From Embleya sp040605455 (lineage in GTDB: Bacteria; Actinomycetota; Actinomycetes; Streptomycetales; Streptomycetaceae), in assembly GCF_040605455.1 (NCBI RefSeq), contig NZ_JBEXCV010000236.1, positions 1-9,722 of the forward strand: a stretch of 9,722 nt of DNA. Direction: 5' to 3'. The translations under genes were made by a program, and so were the position numbers. Below the pieces are notes generated by a model that saw only the letters and a list, made by a program, of their open reading frames with translations, did no database searches and was not told the origin of the DNA. Below, piece by piece: positions 1 through 6,304 of this stretch (its first letter is position 1; the number at the start of each line of letters is the position of its first letter).

Positions 1-559
1 ACGCAACCTCGCCGGCCGCCACGCGGCGCAGCGTGTGGGCCAGGGGGTCGTCGTCGGCGGCGGCGAGCCCCGCGCAGGCCCAGCGGACGTGTTCGACCAG
101 GCGCAGCCAGTCGCCCGTGCGGGGCGTGTCCGGGCGGCCGAAGGTCATGTCGCGGGGGTAGCGCAGGTTCGGGACGCGGGGCATGTCGGCGTAGCGGGTG
201 CGGGCGGCGTCGGGGTGGGCGATGGCGGCGCGGTAGCGGCCGTGTTCGGGGGAGGTGTGTTCGATGGCGCGGTGGGCGTGGTGGTGGGTGTCGCACATGG
301 CGATCAGGCAGCAGCGCTGGTGGGTGTGTTCGGGGCAGTATGCGCATTTCAGGGCGAGGATGCGGGCGCGGTTTCCGTGGGGGTGGATCCCTTGGGCCCA
401 GGCGGCGTCCACGGTGTCCTTGGCGTGGACGACGAAGCTGCCGTCCTCGGCGGGTCCGGGTCTTTCCGGGCTTTGGCGCCATCGGTCCACGGTGATGGTC
501 TGGCCCGGGGTGTACATGTCCACGTGGTGTTGCCTGTCTCGGGAACCGGCGAGGGGCAT
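1..559 (-). CDS. Hypothetical protein with a Cys/His cluster, 3'-truncated by the window edge
   Basis: The frame is open from an ATG at 559 to the window edge (186 codons, no stop), so the C-terminus is missing. A second in-frame ATG at 517 (residue 15, sequence MYTPGQTITVDRW) is an equally good start; neither has a clear Shine-Dalgarno sequence. Residues 70-96 hold a dense metal-binding-like cluster: Cys72, Cys75, His78, His80, Cys83, Cys84, Cys89, His92, His93, His94 and His96. The CxxC pair followed by CxxHHH suggests a zinc site, perhaps a zinc ribbon or an HNH-like fold, but no HNH catalytic pattern is convincing. Codons are GC-ending and the sequence reads as protein, whereas the opposite strand gives only a Gly/Val-rich frame. 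I do not recognise the family, so function is unknown. Confidence is good that it is a gene and low for any role. Confidence 0.72.
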   Translation of the reverse strand, partial: MPLAGSRDRQHHVDMYTPGQTITVDRWRQSPERPGPAEDGSFVVHAKDTVDAAWAQGIHPHGNRARILALKCAYCPEHTHQRCCLIAMCDTHHHAHRAIEHTSPEHGRYRAAIAHPDAARTRYADMPRVPNLRYPRDMTFGRPDTPRTGDWLRLVEHVRWACAGLAAADDDPLAHTLRRVAAGEVA

Positions 560-718
560 TCCGCACGTTAGTGGACTTGTGGTTGGCGCGATGAAGGCCG
601 CCACCCGATCGGCGCATTCGGAGCCGACCGGGTGGGGTCGGCCCGCGGGGCGGTGATGCTTGCGTGGGTTCGTGGGAGGCAACCGGCGGGAACGTAGCTC
701 TTCCACGACGGGGGTGGG

Positions 719-724
719 TACCCT
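719..724 (+). promoter_or_regulatory. Possible -10 element of a leaderless promoter
   Basis: TACCCT lies six bases before the ATG at 731. In actinomycetes this spacing would put the transcript start at or next to the start codon, giving a leaderless mRNA, and no Shine-Dalgarno sequence precedes that ATG. No good -35 is visible (GTAGCT at 694-699 is the nearest candidate). It would be the surviving promoter of the broken toxin-antitoxin locus. Confidence 0.3.
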
Positions 725-730
725 TCCGGC

Positions 731-1056
731 ATGGGGAGCACAGCGATGGCAGACGCGCGGTTCGACGTTCCCCTGTACACGCAGGCCGAGGTGTCGCGGT
801 ATCTCGACATGCCAAGATCCTCTACAACCCCCTGGAGAGACGCGCCATCTGCGTCCACGCCGCCCGCTACGTCGTGTTCTCCAACAACAACATGCCGACC
901 GCGACCACGATCGAACTCTTCCGCGAACACCTCCCCAGGATCGCGTTGCTGGCGGACCGTACGGGACCGTGGGTGTTCAAGATCGCGCCACACGGGATGT
1001 ACGAGGCGAAACTCGACTGCCCCAAGTGGCTCGAACTCCCCGGCACCCGCGAGTAA
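731..1056 (+). pseudogene. Toxin-antitoxin remnant: DUF433 antitoxin start joined to PIN-like toxin end
   Basis: Two gene fragments in different frames meet near 811-820. From ATG 731 (or ATG 746) the first frame reads MADARFDVPLYTQAEVSRY then LDMPRS. This resembles the N-terminus, with its MerR-like helix, of DUF433-type antitoxins, which usually run beyond 200 residues. Homology ends after about 30 residues. The second fragment, in the other frame from 811 to the stop at 1056, starts AKILYNPLERRAICVHAARY and ends in a WVF...PHGMYEAKL segment. It looks like the C-terminal half of a PIN-like toxin of the VapC45/DUF5615 type, which normally follows the antitoxin. The likely event is one deletion removing the antitoxin body and the toxin N-terminus, including the toxin's N-terminal acidic catalytic residues. 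The frames do not join, so no fusion protein is expected. Family names come from remembered patterns. Confidence 0.6.
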
Positions 1057-1149
1057 CCACCCCGACAGCCCGCCCGGACGCCCGAGCCGATCACGAACGC
1101 GACCGAGCGATGTGCGCCTGTGCCGCGAGCCGTCGGGAAGGCCGATGCG

Positions 1150-1554
1150 TCACTGCTTCTTCGGCACTTTGATGAAGCTGCGAGGGAGCGGGAGAGTCAT
1201 GCTCTGGACGACGACGGCCAGTGCCTCGGCTTCCTTCTCGGTCAGTTTGTCCACCAAGGGCGCGAGCTTCATGACACGAGCCGAGACCTCGGTGCCGGGT
1301 TGAATACCGAACCAGTCGGCGGCGATCATCGCGCGCACCTGGTCCCGGGTCGTGCCGAACAGCTTCGCGATCCCGTCCCATTCGTCGGGGGTCGGCGGTC
1401 CGGTGCGCCCCTGCGAGCCTTTCCACGGGCCGTATTCCACGACGTTGCGCCACCAACTGTGGGAGCGGGCCCTGTCGCAACCGACCTGCATGGCGATGTA
1501 GTCCATGCGCTGAGCGAGCGCCTTCGTTGTGTCCCTGAAGGGAGAGTCCGTCAT
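1150..1554 (-). CDS. Small helix-turn-helix DNA-binding protein
   Basis: The product is 134 residues from ATG 1554. The frame runs on upstream to 1752, but that stretch has poor coding character and the AT-richer bases just before 1554 look like a promoter, so the shorter start is chosen. Residues about 8-75 have an XRE/repressor-like layout: a helix around KALAQRMDYIAM, a conserved-looking SWWRNVVEYGPW segment (32-44), then PTPDEWDGIAKLFGTTRDQVRAMIAADWFG (55-83 region), which fits a helix-turn-helix of phage-repressor type. The C-terminus (LVDKLTEKEAEALAVVVQSM) is helical and may dimerise; the tail is basic. It probably represses its own promoter or the genes across the divergent gap at 1555-1883. 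It could be the immunity or copy-control regulator of a mobile element. The exact family is not recognised. Confidence 0.75.
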   Translation of the reverse strand: MTDSPFRDTTKALAQRMDYIAMQVGCDRARSHSWWRNVVEYGPWKGSQGRTGPPTPDEWDGIAKLFGTTRDQVRAMIAADWFGIQPGTEVSARVMKLAPLVDKLTEKEAEALAVVVQSMTLPLPRSFIKVPKKQ

Positions 1555-1590
1555 GCCCTGAGCATAGACGATATCAACGAAGCGCACATA
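1555..1590 (-). promoter_or_regulatory. Probable promoter of the HTH gene, possibly leaderless
   Basis: The 1555-1630 stretch is clearly richer in A+T than its surroundings. On the minus strand TATGCT (1566-1561) stands six bases before ATG 1554, the spacing expected for a leaderless transcript. The only Shine-Dalgarno-like bases (CAGGG) touch the ATG and are too close. No clean -35 is seen: TTGATA (1577-1572) is only five bases upstream of the -10, and TATGTG (1590-1585) has an 18-base spacer. The element is proposed from base composition and spacing only. Confidence 0.35.
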
Positions 1591-1883
1591 AATATGACAG
1601 CAGAAGTGGGCGGCGCGAATTCTGGCTTGATGAAGCGGGATGGTTGTACCCGGCGAGGCTTCCCACGGGGTGGCCTGCGGTCGGCTGCGCCGAACAACGA
1701 CAGTCGTCACCAACGACCGGCACCGAGCCGCGACTTCGTGTCGACGAAGCACGATGTGTCGTCACCACCCCGCGTCTGTCGCGACGCCGGCCCAACGCGC
1801 ATATCGAGCCCGGAGAGCCCACGACCGAGTCGGATCGGACCGTACGGGTGCGCCGCAGGCCTCGACTTTGGAAGGATCGCGCC
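1591..1883. other. Intergenic region between divergent genes (1555-1883 in all)
   Basis: No convincing gene is seen in the 329 bases between the HTH start at 1554 and the ATG at 1884. Open frames cross it in several phases but have mixed third-position composition and arginine-rich translations. It holds small dyads: GTCGT/ACGAC at 1703-1707 and 1713-1717, CTTCGT/ACGAAG at 1734-1749 (listed separately) and the palindrome CCGTACGG at 1840-1847. GGAAGGA at 1870-1876 is the ribosome binding site of the gene at 1884. The region probably carries the promoters and operators of both flanking genes. Confidence 0.5.
1734..1749. repeat. Near-palindrome, possible operator or hairpin
   Basis: CTTCGT and ACGAAG (6 bp each, perfect inverted repeat) flank the four bases GTCG. 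The half-site ACGAAG also occurs once in the promoter of the HTH gene (AACGAAG, 1577-1583). It could be a binding site for that regulator. In such GC-rich DNA a 6-bp dyad can also arise by chance. Confidence 0.25.
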
Positions 1884-2333
1884 ATGGTCGAACTCGGCAT
1901 CAGAATCGAACTGTACGAACACGTCACGGGGATCGGCGTGGACTCCGAGGGCTACCTGGGGGCGATCCTGCGCGACGACGGGTATCAGGGCGTGTCCGCA
2001 CCGGCCGTGGGCCACTTCGTCGCACTGAACAGCCTTCGCGCCGGTGAGATCGGCGAAGGACCCGCGGTGCGGGGAGACGGTGGCCCCTTCCTGCGCGTCC
2101 GTCACGTCGAGCACCATCTGCGCCCTGTCCGGGACGGCGAGACCGCCTCCTGGTCGCGGACCGAGGAACCCGTAACGGTCCTGGTGCTGCACAGCCCCAT
2201 CGGCGTCGGCGCAACGTCCGACGACCCCTCGATCGCGGAACTCCTGCGCCGGTACGCCGCCGACGGCTGGAACCTGAACATCGGATCCGACAGCCCCCTG
2301 TACCCCGCCTACAAGGCCGCGACCACCGGATGA
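1884..2333 (+). CDS. Hypothetical protein, 149 residues
   Basis: ATG 1884 has a strong Shine-Dalgarno sequence (GGAAGGA, 1870-1876) seven bases upstream. The frame extends further upstream to 1644, but that part is Arg/Pro/Thr-rich and non-coding in character. The product is soluble and mildly acidic, with no signal peptide or membrane segment. It opens with MVELGIRIELYEHVTGIG, has an alternating hydrophobic strand VTVLVLHSPIGVG near residue 94, and ends in a conserved-looking AELLRRYAADGWNLNIG segment (about 115-131). The layout suggests a small alpha/beta protein. I do not recognise the family. It lies on the same strand as the nuclease gene 227 bases downstream, so co-transcription is possible but not shown. 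Confidence 0.75.
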   Translation: MVELGIRIELYEHVTGIGVDSEGYLGAILRDDGYQGVSAPAVGHFVALNSLRAGEIGEGPAVRGDGGPFLRVRHVEHHLRPVRDGETASWSRTEEPVTVLVLHSPIGVGATSDDPSIAELLRRYAADGWNLNIGSDSPLYPAYKAATTG

Positions 2334-2560
2334 ACCCGACGCGCCGCGCCTGCCGATGCCGTCGGAGGCAGTGATCGGGCGGGTGAGAACCCGTCACGTC
2401 GCGGTCTTCGTCGACGTCGAAGCGCACGGCGCAGTGTCCCGCGGGCAGCGGGCGTTCGGCGAAAACCTCGACCGGCCGGTCGGGCGGTTCACGCGGGCGA
2501 ACGGCCCGATCGGCCCATACCGAACCGTCTCTCGATGTGGCGGCGGACAAAGGGGGCGCG
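2334..2560. other. Intergenic gap without a recognisable gene
   Basis: The 227 bases between two plus-strand genes contain no convincing coding frame. The distance suggests that the downstream nuclease gene has its own promoter, but no clear -35/-10 pair is visible. AGGGGG at 2551-2556 is the ribosome binding site of the next gene. Confidence 0.4.
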
Positions 2561-3505
2561 ATGGCGACGGTTACCGCAAGGGTCCTGCGGGAGGCGATAG
2601 GCGAGGCGCTGCGGGATCGGATGAACTCCGATGTCGTGGAGGAGGTCTGCGTCGAGCTGGGTCTGGACCCACCGGACCCGCCCTACGACGTCGCCTACAC
2701 CAGCAAACGGGCCTACGTGGTGCGCCGTTTGGCGGGCAAGTCGCTGGCCGAGTTGATCACGTTGGCGATTCGGGTCGACGAGGAGCACGACGCCCCGGAG
2801 TTGAGGGAGCTCGTATCCCGGGTGGCGCCCGTCGGCGTGGCCGGGCAGTTGAAGAACCTCATCTTCGCCGCCGACGGCGCCAAACCCCGCATCGTCCTTC
2901 GCGACGCCATCAACAACGACCTGGCGGTCGTGGACAACGAGCGGTACTGCCTCGTCTACGACCGGCCCCTGGACGCCGCCGGACTCACCTGGCGCACACT
3001 CACCGACTGGTGGAGGGAACGCGAACAACTCACGGACCACAGCGACGAGGAGGTCTCCCGCAGCCTGTACCGTCGCCTGGCCAAATCCCTGGACAGCGAC
3101 GCCGAGCAGCTGATCCTGCGCCGATACGCGCAACGCTACGTCGACCTCGGGCCGGACGTCCCGGCCCTGATCCCGCAGGTGTACCTGCACTACGACCCCT
3201 ACACCACCCGCGAACTCGGACCGGCCACATCCGCCCTGACCCGCCAACGCATGGACTTCCTGCTGCTCCTGCCCAACCGGGCCCGCATCGTGATCGAACT
3301 CGACGGTGTCCAGCACTACGCCGACCCCCGCACCCGACAGGCCGATACCGGCCTGTACGCGCGCATGGTCGCCGAGGACCGGCAACTACGCCTGCGCGGC
3401 TACGAGGTGTACCGATTCGGAGGCCGCGAACTCCAGGACCCGGTCAAGGGCGCAAGGCTCCTCGACGAGTTCTTCACCCAGCTCACGGCACGCCACACGG
3501 GCTGA
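2561..3505 (+). CDS. AbiJ-like N-terminal domain with PD-(D/E)XK (DUF559/Vsr-like) nuclease
   Basis: The product is 314 residues from ATG 2561, chosen because AGGGGG (2551-2556) sits four bases upstream; an in-frame GTG at 2537 lacks such a site. Residues about 5-90 (YTSKRAYVVRRLAGKSLAEL near 46-65, then LITLAIRVDEE) resemble the N-terminal domains of abortive-infection AbiJ-type proteins (AbiJ_NTD3-like). Residues 90-220 form a helical middle region. Residues 228-295 carry the nuclease core: QRMDF (Asp232), VIELDGVQHY (Glu246, Asp248, Gln251), AEDRQLRLRGYEVYRF (272-286), the order seen in DUF559/Vsr-like endonucleases. All expected acidic residues are present, so it is probably active, on DNA or RNA. 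Role inferred: a cytoplasmic single-gene phage-defence effector, where the N-terminal part senses infection and the C-terminal part cuts nucleic acid. The nuclease call is firmer than the AbiJ call. Confidence 0.82.
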   Translation: MATVTARVLREAIGEALRDRMNSDVVEEVCVELGLDPPDPPYDVAYTSKRAYVVRRLAGKSLAELITLAIRVDEEHDAPELRELVSRVAPVGVAGQLKNLIFAADGAKPRIVLRDAINNDLAVVDNERYCLVYDRPLDAAGLTWRTLTDWWREREQLTDHSDEEVSRSLYRRLAKSLDSDAEQLILRRYAQRYVDLGPDVPALIPQVYLHYDPYTTRELGPATSALTRQRMDFLLLLPNRARIVIELDGVQHYADPRTRQADTGLYARMVAEDRQLRLRGYEVYRFGGRELQDPVKGARLLDEFFTQLTARHTG

Positions 3506-3706
3506 CCCCGCCCGCCTCACGGCCCGCAGCCTCGGCCGGCGGTCGCCACAGCGGTGGGAACGTGGCCGGAACGACGACGTGTGCACCATGACCGAGGGTG
3601 GGCCGAGGGCGGCACGAGCGTCACCCTGGCGTGAACCGCACCGGCCCCACACACGACGACACTTCGAGGAACGAGCGCCGGCCGCGTCTCGGCCACCCGC
3701 CGGCGT
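3506..3706. other. Gap between convergent genes
   Basis: The 201 bases between the nuclease stop and the stop of the small minus-strand gene contain no supported gene. The open frames crossing it have no start with a ribosome binding site. It should hold terminators for both flanking genes; only one hairpin, just after the minus-strand stop, is clear enough to list. Confidence 0.4.
3676..3705 (-). terminator. Possible hairpin terminator after the 98-residue gene
   Basis: Two bases past the TGA at 3709-3707, the minus strand reads CGCCGGC (3705-3699), a 16-base loop, then GCCGGCG (3682-3676): a perfect 7-bp stem. The loop can form a further GGCC/GGCC stem. No T-tract follows, which is common in high-GC actinomycetes. 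Base composition makes chance stems likely, so confidence is low. Confidence 0.3.
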
Positions 3707-4003
3707 TCACGCCGATGAGGCCTCGCGCTCGGTCAGAAGGTCTGCGGCGTTGTCCCTCAGCGCGGTCACCAGGTCGCGCAGACCGGCGAGGCTCGCGTAC
3801 TCGGCACGCACCGCCGGGTCCAGCCCCTGGGTCTTGGCGTTCTCCCACAGGTCGTCGACGAACGCGAACAGCTCCTCGCGGGCGTCGTGTTGTTCGCGCA
3901 GATGGGTGTCGCTCAAGGCCTTCAGGCCTGCCGCGTCGTGCGGGCCGACGTCCTCTGCCAACTCCTGTGCGGCTTCCTGCAGCGATTCGAACTCGATGGC
4001 CAT
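3707..4003 (-). CDS. Hypothetical small acidic helical protein, 98 residues
   Basis: ATG 4003 is preceded by an ideal Shine-Dalgarno sequence, AGAAGGAG, about nine bases upstream, which supports both the gene and this start. The protein is predicted by eye to be almost entirely alpha-helical and strongly acidic: SLQEAAQELAEDVG (7-20), then a helix through LREQHDAREELFAFVDDLWE (35-54), a turn at GLDP (60-63), and a last helix LRDLVTALRDNAADLLTERE (75-94). The heptad-like leucines suggest a helical bundle or coiled coil. There is no WXG motif, signal peptide or membrane segment. It starts 115 bases after the stop of the 503-residue gene on the same strand and may be co-expressed as a partner. 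Function is unknown. Confidence 0.78.
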   Translation of the reverse strand: MAIEFESLQEAAQELAEDVGPHDAAGLKALSDTHLREQHDAREELFAFVDDLWENAKTQGLDPAVRAEYASLAGLRDLVTALRDNAADLLTEREASSA

Positions 4004-4118
4004 GTGTGAGGTCTCCTTCTCGTCGGTGCCGCCCGGTGTTGCCGTCCGGCCGTGCGACCCGTGTCGTCGCGTCCGGGGCCGGCCGCGTGTCGGCGCCGGA
4101 ACCGGGACCGTGCGGTGG

Positions 4119-5630
4119 TCAGTGGCCCCTGGGTGGGGTCATGCGGGTGCGGAGCAAGGTGGCGCGGGTGAGTTCGGTGCCGTCGGGGTGTTCCCGGTTG
4201 AGGAGGTCGGTCAGGGGCTCCGGGGCGTGTTGCCAGTGTTCGCGGAGGGTGACGGATCGGGTGGGGTGGTCGAGGAGTTGGTGCAGGACGTAGGAGGCTT
4301 CGGTGGCGCGGTCGCCGTAGCCGTCGCCCCACCACAGGTGGTCGCCGCGGCCGGGTGTGCAGGGGGCGGGGTGGACCTGTTCGTCGGTGGTGGTGATCCA
4401 CACGGTGCCGTGCAGGGTGACCTTGGCGAGGTCTGCTCCGGCGGGCAGGGCCAGGGGCGCGTAGAAGATCCAGGTGGCGTCGCGGTCGTGGTCGTCGGGG
4501 GCGGTGCGCAGGGCGGGCATGCCGGTGAGGGGGTCGACGAAGAACGTGTCGACGGGCTTGTCGGTCAGGGCGGCGTGGGCGGCGGTGGGGTCGCACACCG
4601 CGAGGCGCCGCGCCCACCGCCGGGCCACCGGTGCGCCGGCCGGCGCGGTGGTGATCGGGCCGAACGGCAGCAGCGGCGGGACGACGTAGAGCGCCTCGTG
4701 CAGGACCGCGACCGCGTCCGGGTGTGGGCAGGCGGCGACCTGGGTCCACCCCGCGGACAGGAGGTCACGGTCCTCGATCTCGGGCACGCAGTGGACGTGG
4801 GGGTCGGGTCGGGCGGCGATCACGATCGGGTGGCCTCGGCCCGGGCGGTCCCTGCCGAAGATGTCCGCGTCCATGGCGGTGCCCTCGACGTGGGCGTTGT
4901 GGACGGCGTCGGCCGTCGCGGTCAGCGCGGCGCGCGCGGCCGGTCCGAAGACGGGGTTGCGAGCCGCCCGGCGCAGCGCCGTTTCGCGGTCGCCGACGGG
5001 AACGTCGGTGACGACGACCGGGGTTGCGGGGCGCCATGCGAGGACGAGTTCGGGCAGCCGCAGTCGATGGGGCCACCACGGCAGGGGTTGCCCGGCGAGT
5101 TGGACGACGCGGCCCCACTGGGCCTCGTACTCGATGTCGGGTCGGGCGGTGTCGGCGGCGACCAGGGCGGGTCCGGTGAAGCCGATGTCGCCGAACAGCG
5201 CGCACACCACGACGATGTCCCCGGGCCCCGCAGGGTCGTTCACCAGCGCGGTCGCGGCGGCGGACGCCGCCCCGGAGTCGTCGGTGTGGACCAGGCGGAT
5301 GGTGCCGATGTCGGTGTGCCAGTCCGTGGCCGGGCCCTGCGCGGTGGCGTGTGCGCCGGCCCAGCGGCCCGGGGCCGGGTCTTCGGGGTCGGTGCGCAGC
5401 AGGACGGCGCCTCGGTGGGCGAAGTCGTGGTCGTGCGCGGCCCACCGGTACACCTCGGTCGCGTTCCACACCGGGTCGTCGTCCTCGTCGAACCGGCTCC
5501 GCAGCGTGGGCCGGTCCTTCGTCGACGCGGGGAAGTCCTCCCGCCGCAGGACCCGGCGCAGGCCGAAGGTGTTCACCCCCAGGAGTTCGCGGAGTTGGGC
5601 CTTGGTGACATACGTGGTGCCGACTCCCAT
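4119..5630 (-). CDS. Large protein with an N-terminal excisionase/MerR-like DNA-binding segment, function unknown
   Basis: ATG 5630 gives 503 residues and has AGGGGG eight bases upstream; the frame extends to 5735 but that stretch lacks a better site. Residues 6-65 read TYVTKAQLRELLGVNTFGLR, a basic stretch, then VWNATEVYRWA (54-64). This is the helix-turn-helix plus wing layout of AlpA/excisionase/MerR-like proteins, so DNA binding is likely. The remaining 430 residues are Ala/Pro/Asp-rich with several strand-like stretches, including DIVVVCALFGDIGFTG (about residues 135-150), PVVVTDVPVG (near 205), and a Trp-rich end with TVWITTTDEQ and DHLWWGDGYGD. No catalytic motif, signal peptide or membrane helix is evident. 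The gene is probably followed in the same transcript by the 98-residue helical protein. It could be a plasmid or element regulator fused to an unknown sensor or binding domain. The family is not recognised. Confidence 0.8.
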   Translation of the reverse strand: MGVGTTYVTKAQLRELLGVNTFGLRRVLRREDFPASTKDRPTLRSRFDEDDDPVWNATEVYRWAAHDHDFAHRGAVLLRTDPEDPAPGRWAGAHATAQGPATDWHTDIGTIRLVHTDDSGAASAAATALVNDPAGPGDIVVVCALFGDIGFTGPALVAADTARPDIEYEAQWGRVVQLAGQPLPWWPHRLRLPELVLAWRPATPVVVTDVPVGDRETALRRAARNPVFGPAARAALTATADAVHNAHVEGTAMDADIFGRDRPGRGHPIVIAARPDPHVHCVPEIEDRDLLSAGWTQVAACPHPDAVAVLHEALYVVPPLLPFGPITTAPAGAPVARRWARRLAVCDPTAAHAALTDKPVDTFFVDPLTGMPALRTAPDDHDRDATWIFYAPLALPAGADLAKVTLHGTVWITTTDEQVHPAPCTPGRGDHLWWGDGYGDRATEASYVLHQLLDHPTRSVTLREHWQHAPEPLTDLLNREHPDGTELTRATLLRTRMTPPRGH

Positions 5631-5674
5631 GGTGGGAACCCCCTGTGTCCGCTCCGTCACGACCGGTCCACGCC

Positions 5675-5699
5675 AGTCAACCACCCGAACGCCTTGACT
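5675..5699. repeat. Inverted repeat upstream of the 503-residue gene
   Basis: AGTCAA (5675-5680) and TTGACT (5694-5699) are perfect inverted copies separated by 13 bases, 45 bases upstream of the ATG at 5630. The minus-strand TTGACT also matches a -35 hexamer, but no acceptable -10 follows at 16-18 bases. It could be the operator for the HTH protein encoded just downstream. Confidence 0.25.
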
Positions 5700-5775
5700 C
5701 GCCCGGTGGTTGGCGAAGTCCCGCGATGACGACACGGCGGAATGCGCCGTCCGTCACGGCTTCACTCCCGGTGGG

Positions 5776-6141
5776 CTACCTGGGGCGGCCGTCGACTCGT
5801 TCGGACAGTTCCGTCGTCCAGGTGGCGGCGACGTATCCGCCCGCGAGCGCAAGGTCCTTCCGGGCGCGCTGCAGGATCGGCACACCGGGCAGCTGCAACC
5901 CGTCGACGGCCTGCCGAATCAGGAGCCGAGCGCTCATCACGGCGTGCAGCGCCGCTTCCACGCGCGCGCCGCCGGGCATGGCGCCCATCACACCCGAGGG
6001 AAGTCCGACGATGTGACGGTCGTGCTCCTCGACGCGGCCGGACATGACGGAGTCGGCGAGTGTGCTCTGGACTTCGAGGAGCATCGCGATCGCGTCCTGC
6101 CACTCCTGGGCTGTCGGTCGCCGTGATTCCGCGACATCCAC
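5776..6141 (-). CDS. Hypothetical protein, 121 residues
   Basis: The start is GTG 6141, supported by GAAGGGGAC with about six bases of spacing; the nearby ATG at 6137 is in another frame. The protein is soluble and mostly helical: AQEWQDAIAMLLEVQSTLAD (11-30), HDRHIVGLPSGVMGAMPGG (40-58), a helix with VEAALHAVMSARLLIRQAVDG (61-81), and a last helix RKDLALAGGYVAATWTTELS (93-112). The Gly/Met-rich loop between the helices is unusual. It is divergent from the nucleotidyltransferase gene with 163 bases between the starts, so the two may share a control region. Its stop lies 145 bases before the start of the 503-residue gene on the same strand. It has no HEPN RxxxxH motif, so it is not an obvious HEPN partner of the nucleotidyltransferase. 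The family is not recognised. Confidence 0.72.
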   Translation of the reverse strand: MDVAESRRPTAQEWQDAIAMLLEVQSTLADSVMSGRVEEHDRHIVGLPSGVMGAMPGGARVEAALHAVMSARLLIRQAVDGLQLPGVPILQRARKDLALAGGYVAATWTTELSERVDGRPR

Positions 6142-6274
6142 GGTTGTCCCCTTCGTCGGTGTGGTCGGCTCGGTACCGGCGCACGTCGGTCATCCTCCTG
6201 CGGGTGGGCGGTCGGGGGCGTCCGACGGGTCGAGGTCCCCAGGAGGACGGTGCGGGGACGGACGCCGGCGCACC

Positions 6275-6280
6275 TACACT
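6275..6280 (+). promoter_or_regulatory. Possible -10 element of the nucleotidyltransferase gene
   Basis: TACACT lies 24 bases before the GTG at 6305, leaving room for a short leader with the ribosome binding site GAGGAAG (6292-6298). No clear -35 is present. The 6142-6304 gap must hold divergent promoters for the genes on both sides; it also contains the 8-bp palindrome CGGTACCG (6171-6178). Confidence 0.3.
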
Positions 6281-6304
6281 GCTGCCGATGCGAGGAAGAC
6301 GAAC

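Noticed and set aside
35..571. Plus-strand frame of 178 codons at the left edge
   Set aside because: It is a Gly/Val/Ala-rich mirror of the minus-strand gene, which has normal protein composition and a Cys/His cluster.
1131..1147. CGTCGG/CCGATG stem after the HTH gene as a terminator
   Set aside because: On the transcribed strand only four base pairs form cleanly and no T-tract follows.
1574..2192. Minus-strand frames opposite the gene at 1884
   Set aside because: They have no ribosome binding site, mixed codon use and no recognisable motif.
2356..3591. Plus-strand open frame of 411 codons over the nuclease gene
   Set aside because: Its translation is Arg/Pro/Gly-rich low-complexity sequence, while the frame starting at 2561 has a ribosome binding site and a clear nuclease core.
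3306..5729. Plus-strand open frame of 807 codons, the longest in the window
   Set aside because: It lies antisense to three well-supported minus-strand genes, overlaps the end of the nuclease gene, and its translation is Gly/Val/Arg-rich with no domain. Long antisense frames are usual at this GC content.
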